A program made the translations under genes and the position numbers. The notes beneath the pieces are model-generated. The model saw only the letters and a program-made list of their open reading frames with translations, was not told the DNA's origin and ran no database searches. From positions 1-9,158 of the forward strand of contig CAZUBF010000138.1 in assembly GCA_964618555.1 (NCBI GenBank): a stretch of DNA of 9,158 nt. The letters are read 5' to 3'. This document shows, one piece after another, positions 1 to 6,241 of this stretch (position 1 is the first letter of the stretch; the number at the start of each line of letters is the position of its first letter). The stretch comes from Calidifontimicrobium sp964618555. GTDB lineage: Bacteria > Pseudomonadota > Gammaproteobacteria > Burkholderiales > Burkholderiaceae_C.

Positions 1-939
1 GTTGCCCTCGGCGTTCTCGAAGTCGATCGGGTTGACCTTGTGCGGCATCGTCGACGATCCGACCTCGCCGGGCTTGAGCTTCTGCCGAAAGTAACCCAGC
101 GAGATGTAGCCCCAGACGTCGCGGCACCAGTCGATCAGGATCGTGTCGCAGCGAGCGACGGCGTCGAACAGCTCGGCCATCGCGTCGTGCGGTTCGATCT
201 GGATCGTGTAGGCGTTGAACGCCAGACCCAGCCGCTCCTCGACGACACGGCGCGCGAACTTCTCCCAATCGAACTGCGGCCACGCCGCGAGGTGCGCGTT
301 GTAGTTGCCCACCGCGCCGTTCATCTTCGCCAGCAGCTTCACGCCGGCGATGCGCTCGCGCGCCGTGTCCAGCCGTGCAACGACGTTGGCGATCTCCTTG
401 CCCACCGTCGTCGGGGTGGCCGTCTGTCCGTGTGTGCGAGCGAGCATCGGCTGCGCGGCAAACTCGTGCGCCATGGCGCGTAACTTGCCAATCACCGCGT
501 CGAGCGCCGGCAGCAGCACCTGCTCACGCGCGGCGTCGAGCATCAGCGCGTGCGCGGTGTTGTTGATGTCCTCGCTGGTGCACGCGAAGTGCACGAACTC
601 GCCGGCGGCGCGCAGTTCGGCATGGCCGTCGAAGCGCGACTTCATCCAGTACTCGACCGCCTTGACGTCGTGGTTGGTCGTCTTCTCGATGTCCTTGATG
701 GCCTGCGCGTCGGCCTCACCGAAGCGCTCGACGAGGCCGCGCAGCAGCGCGCGCGCGTCCAACGACAGCGGCGCGAACTCGGCGAAGCCGGCGTCCGACA
801 GCGCGATGAACCACTCGACTTCGACCTGCACGCGGCGGTGCATCAGGCCGAACTCCGACAGCAGCGGACGCAGTGCCGCCACCTTGGCAGCGTAGCGCCC
901 GTCCAGCGGCGACAGGGCGGTCAGGGGATTCGGACTCAT
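1..939 (-). CDS. purB: Adenylosuccinate lyase, N-terminal 313 residues (3' end outside window)
   Basis: Adenylosuccinate lyase acts twice in the cytoplasm in purine nucleotide synthesis: it releases fumarate from SAICAR to give AICAR and from adenylosuccinate to give AMP. The reverse-strand frame opens with MSPNPLTALSPLDGRY, the usual PurB N-terminus. It continues with TTNHDVKAVEY (87-97), TSEDINN (121-127) and ARTHGQ (167-172), where His170 fits the catalytic histidine. The last 20 visible residues (294-313) are the fumarase/aspartase superfamily signature loop with SSTMPHKVNP, where Ser295 fits the catalytic serine. The family is usually about 455 residues, so roughly the last third lies beyond position 1. 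The ATG at 939 matches the family N-terminus, although no good Shine-Dalgarno precedes it. The gene is divergent from the transporter binding protein. Identity is very secure; only the exact start is slightly open. Confidence 0.97.
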   Translation of the reverse strand, partial: MSPNPLTALSPLDGRYAAKVAALRPLLSEFGLMHRRVQVEVEWFIALSDAGFAEFAPLSLDARALLRGLVERFGEADAQAIKDIEKTTNHDVKAVEYWMKSRFDGHAELRAAGEFVHFACTSEDINNTAHALMLDAAREQVLLPALDAVIGKLRAMAHEFAAQPMLARTHGQTATPTTVGKEIANVVARLDTARERIAGVKLLAKMNGAVGNYNAHLAAWPQFDWEKFARRVVEERLGLAFNAYTIQIEPHDAMAELFDAVARCDTILIDWCRDVWGYISLGYFRQKLKPGEVGSSTMPHKVNPIDFENAEGN

Positions 940-986
940 CGAAGGCGGGCGCGCGCACGGCCCGTGGAGCAGAGCGGGACGATCGG

Positions 987-992
987 ATTCTA
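987..992 (-). promoter_or_regulatory. Candidate -10 element for purB
   Basis: On the minus strand this reads TAGAAT, five of six matches to the sigma-70 -10 consensus, in an otherwise extremely GC-rich stretch. It would start transcription roughly 40 bases before the purB ATG. No convincing -35 hexamer sits 16-18 bases upstream; that spacer is occupied by a GC palindrome (994-1005). This is a prediction from base pattern only. Confidence 0.35.
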
Positions 993-993
993 G

Positions 994-1005
994 GCGGGGC
1001 CCCGC
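994..1005. repeat. 12-bp perfect palindrome between divergent genes
   Basis: GCGGGGCCCCGC is a perfect dyad immediately upstream of the candidate purB -10 box and about 33 bases before the candidate -10 box of the binding-protein gene. The position would suit an operator for a dimeric regulator acting on either promoter. It does not resemble the E. coli PurR operator, and in DNA this GC-rich a 12-bp dyad can occur by chance. Confidence 0.3.
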
Positions 1006-1037
1006 TGGCGCGGACCCTGGTTGGCGCGAGCGCGCGT

Positions 1038-1046
1038 TGCTACATT
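1038..1046 (+). promoter_or_regulatory. Candidate extended -10 promoter for the BMP binding-protein gene
   Basis: TGCTACATT combines a TG extension, one spacer base and TACATT, which matches four of six consensus -10 bases. It is one of the few AT-containing patches in the intergenic region and would give a leader of about 27 bases before the ATG at 1080. A TTGGCG lies at 1021-1026, but the spacing to the -10 is only 14 bases, so the extended -10 would have to carry most of the activity. Confidence 0.35.
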
Positions 1047-1069
1047 GCGTGCACGTCCCACCCCAGCCC

Positions 1070-1074
1070 AGGAG
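1070..1074 (+). promoter_or_regulatory. Ribosome binding site for the BMP binding-protein gene
   Basis: AGGAG lies five bases before the ATG at 1080. It fixes that ATG as the start, rather than the open frame extending back to 873, and places the signal peptide at the exact N-terminus. Confidence 0.8.
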
Positions 1075-1079
1075 CGCCC

Positions 1080-2078
1080 ATGACCCCGTCCCGCCGTCGT
1101 GCCCTGATCGCCGCCGCCGCCTTGCTCGGCGGCACGCTCGCCGCGTCGCCTGCCTTCGCGCAGGCCAAGCTGAAGGTCACCGCGATCTACACCGTGCCGG
1201 TCGAGCAGCAGTGGGTCAGCCGCATCGACAAGGCGCTGAAGACGGCAGTGGCGCGCGGCGAGATCGACTACGTGTTCAGCGAAAACGTCGCCAATGCCGA
1301 CTACGAGCGCGTGATGCGCCAGTACGCCGAGGCCGGCCACCAGCTGATCGTCGGCGAGTCGTTCGCCGTCGAGGCCGCCGCGCGCAAGGTGGCCAAGGAC
1401 TACCCGAAGACGGCGTTCCTGATGGGCAGCAGCGGCAAACCGCAGGCCCCGAACTTCAGCGTGTTCGACAACTACATCCAGGAGCCGGCGTACCTGACCG
1501 GCATGATCGCCGGCGGCATGACCAAGTCGAACAGGATCGGCATGGTCGGCGGCTATCCGATCCCCGAGGTGAACCGGCTGATGAACGCGTTCATAGCCGG
1601 CGCGAAGGAGGTCAACCCGAGGGTCGAGTTCATGGTCACCTTCATCAACAGCTGGTTCGACCCGCCGAAGGCCAAGGAGGCGGCCTTCGCGATGATCGAC
1701 CGCAGCGCCGACATCCTGTACGCCGAGCGCTTCGGCGTGTCCGACGCGGCCAAGGAACGCAAGGTGCTGGCGATCGGCAACGTCATCGACACGCAGGCCC
1801 AGTACCCGGACACCGTGGTGGCCTCGGCGTTGTGGCACATGGAGCCGACGATCGACGCGGCGCTGAAAGCGGTCAAGGCCGGCAGCTTCAAGGCCGAGGA
1901 CTACGGCCATCACTCGCACATGAAGGTCAAGGGCTCTTCGCTGAGCCCGCTCGGCACCTTCGAGAAGAGGATCCCGGGGGATCTCGTCGCCAAGGTGCGC
2001 GCCCGCGAGAAGGACCTCCTCGACGGCAAGTTCAGCGTCAAGGTCGACGACGCGCAGCCCAAGCCGACCGCCCGCTGA
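1080..2078 (+). CDS. BMP-family ABC transporter periplasmic substrate-binding protein
   Basis: This 332-residue protein is the likely extracytoplasmic receptor of the importer encoded just downstream. Residues 1-27 form a signal peptide: arginine-rich SRRRAL, an Ala/Leu core, and ASPAFA before QAKLKV, a typical signal peptidase I site. There is no lipobox cysteine, so a soluble periplasmic protein is expected. The paired arginines at the N-terminus could also suit Tat export, but that is unproven. The mature part follows the BMP/PnrA fold (PF02608 type): VGESFAVEAA (91-100), YIQEPAYLTGMIAGGMTKS (132-150), IGMVGGYPIPEVNRLMNAF (153-171) and DILYAERFGVSD (211-222). Characterised relatives bind purine nucleosides or related nucleobases; the ligand here cannot be read from sequence. 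The gene is separated from its ATPase by a hairpin and an opposite-strand small gene, so it probably has its own transcript. Confidence 0.92.
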   Translation: MTPSRRRALIAAAALLGGTLAASPAFAQAKLKVTAIYTVPVEQQWVSRIDKALKTAVARGEIDYVFSENVANADYERVMRQYAEAGHQLIVGESFAVEAAARKVAKDYPKTAFLMGSSGKPQAPNFSVFDNYIQEPAYLTGMIAGGMTKSNRIGMVGGYPIPEVNRLMNAFIAGAKEVNPRVEFMVTFINSWFDPPKAKEAAFAMIDRSADILYAERFGVSDAAKERKVLAIGNVIDTQAQYPDTVVASALWHMEPTIDAALKAVKAGSFKAEDYGHHSHMKVKGSSLSPLGTFEKRIPGDLVAKVRAREKDLLDGKFSVKVDDAQPKPTAR

Positions 2079-2088
2079 GGCCGGGCGC

Positions 2089-2141
2089 GCGCGCTGGGCT
2101 GGCGGCGCGCCCGCCCTGCACGCGCCGCCAGCCCAGCGCGC
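2089..2141. terminator. Perfect 21-bp stem hairpin between convergent genes
   Basis: Bases 2089-2109 pair perfectly with 2121-2141 around an 11-base loop (2110-2120), and the stem is almost entirely G/C. It begins 10 bases after the stop of the binding-protein gene and ends 6 bases before the stop of the reverse-strand small gene, the position of a shared bidirectional terminator or transcript 3'-end stabiliser. Neither side has a T-run, so it is not a textbook intrinsic terminator. Many GC-rich genomes do rely on stem-loops of this kind. Confidence 0.65.
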
Positions 2142-2147
2142 CGAGGG

Positions 2148-2378
2148 TCAGCGCGCCGGCGTCGTCGTGGCGTCCCCGGCGACGAACCCGGCCACCGCCA
2201 CCGGCGTCGACGCCACAGCGCCGGCTTGCACCGCCCGCCTGGCCGCGGCCGCCGCGATCATCGTGCCGCGCTCGGGTTCGGAGATGTCGACGACGGCGCT
2301 GAACAACGCAAAGGTCGTCGCCGCGGCCATCGTTGCGGCGGTCAGGCGCAGGGGCAGGGTGCGGGTCAGCGTGTTCAT
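2148..2378 (-). CDS. Small Ala/Thr-rich protein, 76 aa, function unknown
   Basis: I do not recognise this protein. It starts MNTLTRTLPLRLTAATMAAA and carries a stretch of small and hydrophobic residues (about 10-30, including TAATMAAATTFALFSAVV). That stretch could be a signal peptide or a single membrane anchor. It is followed by an acidic/basic patch DISEPERG and an alanine/valine-rich tail ending TTTPAR. A strong Shine-Dalgarno (AAGGAG, 2390-2385) sits six bases before the ATG, unusually good for this window and the main reason to accept the gene. It is transcribed against its neighbours and shares the 2089-2141 hairpin at its 3' end with the binding-protein gene. Its stop lies only 69 bases from that gene's stop. 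Small secreted or membrane-associated proteins of this look are common in Burkholderiales, but no function can be assigned. Confidence 0.65.
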   Translation of the reverse strand: MNTLTRTLPLRLTAATMAAATTFALFSAVVDISEPERGTMIAAAAARRAVQAGAVASTPVAVAGFVAGDATTTPAR

Positions 2379-2384
2379 CGATGG

Positions 2385-2390
2385 CTCCTT
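2385..2390 (-). promoter_or_regulatory. Ribosome binding site of the 76-aa protein
   Basis: On the minus strand this reads AAGGAG with a six-base spacer to the ATG at 2378. It chooses this internal ATG over the longer open frame reaching back to 2708, which would run into the ATPase gene on the other strand. Confidence 0.7.
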
Positions 2391-2577
2391 GGGGACGTCG
2401 GCAGGATGCTCGGCAAGCCCGGCGCGGACGACGTCGGCCGGCCGTGGCGAAGGGAGGGTTGAACTCGTCGCTGTGTTGCCGCACCCGCGCAACCGGTTCA
2501 ATCCGCGTCGACGACCGACCCGTCGCCGACCGGGGCACGCACCGCAAGGCGCCGACGATGGCCGAGAATGCGACCCC

Positions 2578-4128
2578 ATGCCGGTGCTGCGCCTGAAGGA
2601 CATCACGAAGCGCTTCGGCGCGCTGGTGGCCAACGACGGCATCTCGCTCGACCTCGACCGCGGCGAAGTGCTGGCGCTCCTCGGCGAGAACGGCGCCGGC
2701 AAGAGCACGCTGGTGTCGATCCTGTTCGGGCACTACGTCGCGGACGACGGCTCGATCGAGGTGTTCGGCAAGCGGCTGCCGCCAGGACGCCCGAGGGCGG
2801 CGCTGGACAGCGGCATCGGCATGGTGCACCAGCACTTTGCGCTGGCCGACAACCTGAGCGTGCTCGACAACGTGATGCTCGGCTCCGAGCCACTGTGGCT
2901 GCCGCTCTCGCGCCGCGGCGCAGCACGGGCCAAGCTGCTCGCTGCCGCCACGCGCTTCGGCCTGCAGGTCGACCCCGATGCCCGCGTGGGCGACCTGTCG
3001 GTCGGCGAGCGCCAGCGCGTCGAGATCCTGAAGGCGCTCGTGCGCGGCGCGCGCATCCTGATCCTCGACGAACCCACCGCGGTGCTGACGCCGACCGAGA
3101 GCGAATCGCTGTTCGCCACGCTCGCGCAGCTGGTCGCGCAGAGCCTGTCGGTGATCTTCATCAGCCACAAGCTCGACGAGGTGCTTCGCGTGTCGCATCG
3201 CGTGGCCATCCTTCGCGGCGGCCGGCTGGTCGCGGTGCTGCCCACCGCGGGCGCCGACAAGGCGACGCTCGCCGAGGCGATGGTCGGGCGCAGCGTCGCG
3301 CCGGCGCAGCGTCGCACCCAAGCGACGGGCGACGTGGTGTGCACCCTGCGAGGCGCGACGGTGCACGGCCCCGGCGCCCGCCGCTTGCTCGACGGCGTCA
3401 GCCTCGAGCTGCGCGCCGGCGAGGTGGCTGCCGTCGCCGGCGTCGCGGGCAACGGGCAGCAGGTGCTGGCCGAGGTCCTGTGCGGGCAGCGCGCGCTCGA
3501 CGCCGGCACGCTCATGGTGGCCGGCCGCGCGCTGCCCGCGCGGCCGCGGGCCTGGGTCGAGGCCCGCGTCGCGCGCGTACCCGAGGACCGGCATGCCGAA
3601 GGGACCATCGGCGACCTCGCGCTGTGGGAGAACGCCATCCTCGAGCGCTACGCGAGCGCCACGTTCGCTCGCGCCGGCGTCCTGCGCCGCGCGCGCGCGC
3701 GCGCGCACGCGCGCGACCTGGTCGAACGCTTCGACGTGCGCGGCACCGAGGGTTCCGGGCTCGAGACGCGTGCGCGCTCGCTGTCGGGCGGCAACATGCA
3801 GAAGCTCATCCTCGGCCGCGCGCTGACGGGCGACCCGGACGACGCGAGCCCCCCGGTGCTGATCGTCGCCAACCAGCCGACCTGGGGACTCGACGTCGGC
3901 GCCTTGGCCTACGTGCACCAGCAACTGCTCGACGCCGCCGCGACGGGCAGCGCCGTGCTGCTGATCAGCGAGGACCTCGACGAGATCTTCGCGCTGGCCG
4001 ACCGCATCGCCGTGATGCACCACGGCCGCCTCGGGCCGGCGAAGCCGGCGGCGCAGTGGACACTGGCGGCGATCGGGCTGGCGATGGCCGGCGACAAGAC
4101 CACGGATGCACTTCGAACGACGCCCTGA
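2578..4128 (+). CDS. Nucleoside/purine-type ABC importer ATPase with two fused NBDs
   Basis: This 516-residue cytoplasmic protein would power the importer. It is a tandem-NBD ATPase like those of sugar (RbsA) and BMP/NupO-type nucleoside systems. NBD1 is complete: Walker A GENGAGKST (36-44), Q-loop around Gln85, signature LSVGERQ (140-146), Walker B LILDEP (161-166) and H-loop His197. NBD2 is degenerate in the way usual for the family: the P-loop region reads GVAGNGQQ (288-295) without GKS/T. Signature LSGGNMQK (402-409) is intact, and Walker B VLIVANQPTWGLD (427-439) has Gln for the catalytic Glu. ATP hydrolysis probably depends on NBD1's residues. The ATG at 2578 gives the expected family N-terminus; the Shine-Dalgarno is weak (GAG at 2564-2566). 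A poor promoter-like pair, TTGCCG (2476) and TTCAAT (2497), lies upstream. The 3' end overlaps the permease gene by 23 bp, implying coupled translation. Confidence 0.95.
   Translation: MPVLRLKDITKRFGALVANDGISLDLDRGEVLALLGENGAGKSTLVSILFGHYVADDGSIEVFGKRLPPGRPRAALDSGIGMVHQHFALADNLSVLDNVMLGSEPLWLPLSRRGAARAKLLAAATRFGLQVDPDARVGDLSVGERQRVEILKALVRGARILILDEPTAVLTPTESESLFATLAQLVAQSLSVIFISHKLDEVLRVSHRVAILRGGRLVAVLPTAGADKATLAEAMVGRSVAPAQRRTQATGDVVCTLRGATVHGPGARRLLDGVSLELRAGEVAAVAGVAGNGQQVLAEVLCGQRALDAGTLMVAGRALPARPRAWVEARVARVPEDRHAEGTIGDLALWENAILERYASATFARAGVLRRARARAHARDLVERFDVRGTEGSGLETRARSLSGGNMQKLILGRALTGDPDDASPPVLIVANQPTWGLDVGALAYVHQQLLDAAATGSAVLLISEDLDEIFALADRIAVMHHGRLGPAKPAAQWTLAAIGLAMAGDKTTDALRTTP
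3688..3715. repeat. 28-bp alternating purine-pyrimidine (CG) tract inside the ATPase gene
   Basis: From 3688 to 3715 every base alternates pyrimidine/purine, with C and G throughout except one A at 3707. It lies in the coding region for the RRARARAHAR segment of NBD2 (about residues 370-379), between the NBD2 helical part and the LSGGNMQK signature. Such tracts are prone to slippage and can adopt Z-form DNA. Here the reading frame is intact. Confidence 0.85.
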
Positions 4129-5164
4129 GTCCTCGCGCGCGATGCTGCTCGCCGCGCCGCTGGGCGCGCTGGCGTTCACGTTGCTCGCCACTTCGCTGCT
4201 GGTCGCCTGGGCCGGCGCGCCGGTAGGCCGCGCGTACGCACTGCTGCTCGATGGCGGATTCGGTTCGCGCTTCGCGGTCGCCGAGACGCTCACGCGCGCG
4301 ACGCCGCTGATCCTCACCGGGCTCGCGGCCGCAGTGGCATTCCGCTCCCGGCTGTACAACATCGGCGCCGAGGGGCAGCTGTACGCCGGAGCGATCGCCG
4401 CGGTGGCGGTCGGCGGGTTGCACGGTGGTGTCGGCTTCGACCTGCACCCGTGGCTGCTGTGGCCGCTGATGGTCGCCTGCGCGATGACCGCAGGCGCGTT
4501 GCTGCTGCTCGGCCCCGCGCTGATGAAGCGCCTGGGGGTCGACGAGGTCGTCACCACGCTGCTGCTGAACTTCGTCGTGCTGCTCGCGGTGTCGGCGCTG
4601 CTCGACGGGCCGATGAAGGACCCTTCGGCCCTGGGCTGGCCGCAAAGCGTGGCGCTGCAGGACGCGCTGCAGTTCGACCGCCTGATCGAGCGCAGCCGCG
4701 TGCACACCGGGCTGCTCGCTGCACTCGTCCTCGCGCTGGCGCTGTGGGCGCTGCTGAAGTTCACGACCACCGGCTTCGAGATTCGCGCAGTCGGCGCCAA
4801 CGCGCGCGCCGCAGCGTTCGCCGGCATGCCGGTGGGCTGGGTCACGGTCAAGGTCGCGCTGCTGTCGGGCGCGCTCGCGGGGCTGGCCGGCGCGGTCGAG
4901 GTCGCCGGGCGCGCGCACTACGTGACGCTCGACATGAGCCCGGGCTACGGCTACAGCGGCATCGTGATCGCGATGCTGGCGATGCTGAACCCGCTGGGCG
5001 TCGTCGCCGCGGCGGTGTTCGTCGCCGGCATCCTGGTCGGCGCCGACAGCATGAGCCGCGCGGTCGGCGTGCCGACCTACATCGCCGACGTGATCGTGTC
5101 GGTCGCGCTGATCGCGATGCTGGTGGCGACGATGCTCACGCAGTACCGCGTGCGCTGGAGCTGA
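4106..5164 (+). CDS. ABC importer permease 1 (BPD_transp_2 family)
   Basis: This 352-residue inner-membrane protein forms half of the translocation channel. It is very hydrophobic, with likely membrane segments near residues 14-36, 64-80, 94-110, 117-138, 149-167, 201-218, 246-267, 283-310 and 325-345. Family hallmarks are LYNIGAEGQL (83-92), the cytoplasmic coupling stretch FEIRAVGANARAAAFAGM (224-241), and GYGYSGIVIAMLA (280-292). These match NupP/YufP-like permeases that pair with BMP binding proteins. The ATG at 4106 lies inside the ATPase gene (23-bp overlap) without an obvious Shine-Dalgarno. A second in-frame ATG at codon 13 is possible but would shorten the basic N-terminal segment ahead of the first membrane helix. 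The second permease gene begins three bases after its stop. Confidence 0.94.
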   Translation: MHFERRPESSRAMLLAAPLGALAFTLLATSLLVAWAGAPVGRAYALLLDGGFGSRFAVAETLTRATPLILTGLAAAVAFRSRLYNIGAEGQLYAGAIAAVAVGGLHGGVGFDLHPWLLWPLMVACAMTAGALLLLGPALMKRLGVDEVVTTLLLNFVVLLAVSALLDGPMKDPSALGWPQSVALQDALQFDRLIERSRVHTGLLAALVLALALWALLKFTTTGFEIRAVGANARAAAFAGMPVGWVTVKVALLSGALAGLAGAVEVAGRAHYVTLDMSPGYGYSGIVIAMLAMLNPLGVVAAAVFVAGILVGADSMSRAVGVPTYIADVIVSVALIAMLVATMLTQYRVRWS

Positions 5165-5167
5165 GCG

Positions 5168-6103
5168 ATGGCCGAGACGCTCGAGCTGCTGGCCTCCGCG
5201 TCGTTCTGGTCCGCGGTGCTGCGCATCGCGACGCCGCTGATCCTCGGCACCCTGGGCGTCCTGCTGTGCGAACGCGCCGGCGTGCTCAACCTCGGCGTCG
5301 AAGGCATCATGGTCGCCGGCGCGTTCGTCGGCTGGCTCGCCGTGTACCACGGCGCCGGACTGTGGACCGGCGTCGCCGCGGCGGCGCTCGCCGGCGCCGC
5401 ATTCGGACTGCTGCACGGCGTGCTGACCGTGCCGCTGGCGCTGTCGCAGCACGTCTCGGGGCTGGGCATCACGCTGCTGGCCACGAGCCTGGCGAGCTAC
5501 GCGTACCGCGTGAGCTTCCCCAAGGTGGAACGCCCGCCGACGGTGGCGACCTTCGAGCCGATGGCGGGACTACCGATCCCGGTGCTCGACGAGCAGACGG
5601 CGCTGACGGCCTTGGCGCTGCTCGCGGTGCCGGTCATCGCGTACGTGCTGTACCGCACGCCGGTCGGGCTGGCGGTACGCATGGTCGGCGAGAACCCGGC
5701 GGCCGCCGAAGGCCAGGGGCTGAGCGTGGCGCGGGTGCGCATCGGCGCCGTCGTCGCCGGCTCGGCACTGATGGGCGTCGCCGGCGCGTTCCTCACGCTG
5801 GCCGCTTTCAACGCGTTCTACTTCAACATGGTCAACGGTCGCGGCTGGGTGTGCGTCGCGCTGGTGGTGTTCGCTTCGTGGCGGCCGGGCAAGGCGCTGC
5901 TCGGGGCGCTGCTGTTTGCGTTCTTCGACGCGCTGCAGCTGCGACTTCAGCAGGCGGGCGGTGGCGTGTTCGGCGTCGAACTGCCGTATCAGGTGTACCT
6001 GATGCTTCCGTACGCGATGGCGATCGTCGCGCTGGTCGTGATGGCGCGCCGCGCCGCGTACCCGCAGGCGCTGATGAAACCGTATCGACGGGGTGAACGG
6101 TGA
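5168..6103 (+). CDS. ABC importer permease 2 (BPD_transp_2 family)
   Basis: This 311-residue inner-membrane protein would be the partner of permease 1, making the heterodimeric channel typical of NupP/NupQ-type nucleoside importers. Diagnostic segments are LNLGVEGIM (40-48), the coupling stretch GLAVRMVGENPAAAEGQGLS (167-186), and FNMVNGRGWVCVALVVFASW (219-238). The last of these resembles the conserved GRG-W-P region of this subfamily. Hydrophobic stretches at about 17-33, 44-60, 65-90, 97-113, 146-162, 192-212, 226-252 and 276-293 fit eight or more helices. The C-terminus ends in a basic tail (KPYRRGER). It follows permease 1 after a 3-bp gap, so it is certainly in the same transcript. With the ATPase and binding protein it completes one importer; no further subunit is expected. 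Confidence 0.94.
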   Translation: MAETLELLASASFWSAVLRIATPLILGTLGVLLCERAGVLNLGVEGIMVAGAFVGWLAVYHGAGLWTGVAAAALAGAAFGLLHGVLTVPLALSQHVSGLGITLLATSLASYAYRVSFPKVERPPTVATFEPMAGLPIPVLDEQTALTALALLAVPVIAYVLYRTPVGLAVRMVGENPAAAEGQGLSVARVRIGAVVAGSALMGVAGAFLTLAAFNAFYFNMVNGRGWVCVALVVFASWRPGKALLGALLFAFFDALQLRLQQAGGGVFGVELPYQVYLMLPYAMAIVALVVMARRAAYPQALMKPYRRGER

Positions 6104-6149
6104 CGCCCCCCCGGAAGCGACGTTCGGTCGCCCCTCCTGGCGGCGTCGC

Positions 6150-6177
6150 CCGCGGAGCGGCGAAGCCGGATCCGCGG
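6150..6177. terminator. GC-rich hairpin downstream of the transporter operon
   Basis: CCGCGGA (6150-6156) pairs with TCCGCGG (6171-6177). Inside it CGGC (6158-6161) pairs with GCCG (6165-6168) around a GAA loop, with a small internal mismatch. A second, weaker stem (GCGAC/GTCGC, 6117-6131) precedes it. It lies 47 bases after the permease 2 stop and ahead of the next gene's ribosome binding site, so it could end or attenuate the transporter transcript. There is no T-run. It could equally be a copy of a dispersed extragenic repeat. Confidence 0.5.
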
Positions 6178-6229
6178 CGTGCGCTTGAACCGCGTGGGCT
6201 CGTGGGCTGCGGGTCGCGCGAGTCGCGCC

Positions 6230-6233
6230 GGAG
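6230..6233 (+). promoter_or_regulatory. Ribosome binding site of the pyruvyl-transferase-like gene
   Basis: GGAG followed eight bases later by the ATG at 6242 supports that start over the ATG at 6179. The 21 residues between the two ATGs do not resemble the family N-terminus. Confidence 0.6.
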
Positions 6234-6241
6234 CGGGTGCG

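Noticed and set aside
873..1079. Upstream extension of the binding-protein frame (69 extra codons)
   Set aside because: It would overlap purB, bury the signal peptide, and ignore the AGGAG placed five bases before the ATG at 1080.
1047..1079. Purine riboswitch in the leader of the transporter gene
   Set aside because: The space between the candidate promoter and the start codon is only about 30 bases, too short for a known aptamer, and no paired-helix pattern is visible.
1037..2302. A 421-codon plus-strand frame overlapping the binding-protein gene in another frame
   Set aside because: Arg/Gly/Gln-rich nonsense translation; the overlapping frame has a signal peptide, ribosome binding site and BMP motifs.
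3397..4128. Second nucleotide-binding domain as an inactivated or mutated domain
   Set aside because: Loss of Walker A Lys and Gln in place of the Walker B Glu are normal for the C-terminal domain of this tandem ATPase family, so it is not a sign of decay.
2038..4851. A 937-codon open frame on the minus strand across the ATPase and permease genes
   Set aside because: It lies opposite clear ABC transporter genes, has low-complexity Arg/Ala/His-rich translation and no recognisable motif. Long antisense frames are expected in DNA this GC-rich.
3965..5452. A 495-codon minus-strand frame rich in His/Gln/Asp over the permeases
   Set aside because: A compositional shadow of membrane-protein codons read in reverse; no start signal and no motif.
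6179..6241. Earlier ATG for the pyruvyl-transferase-like gene
   Set aside because: The 21 extra residues do not look like the family N-terminus, and the GGAG at 6230 favours the ATG at 6242.
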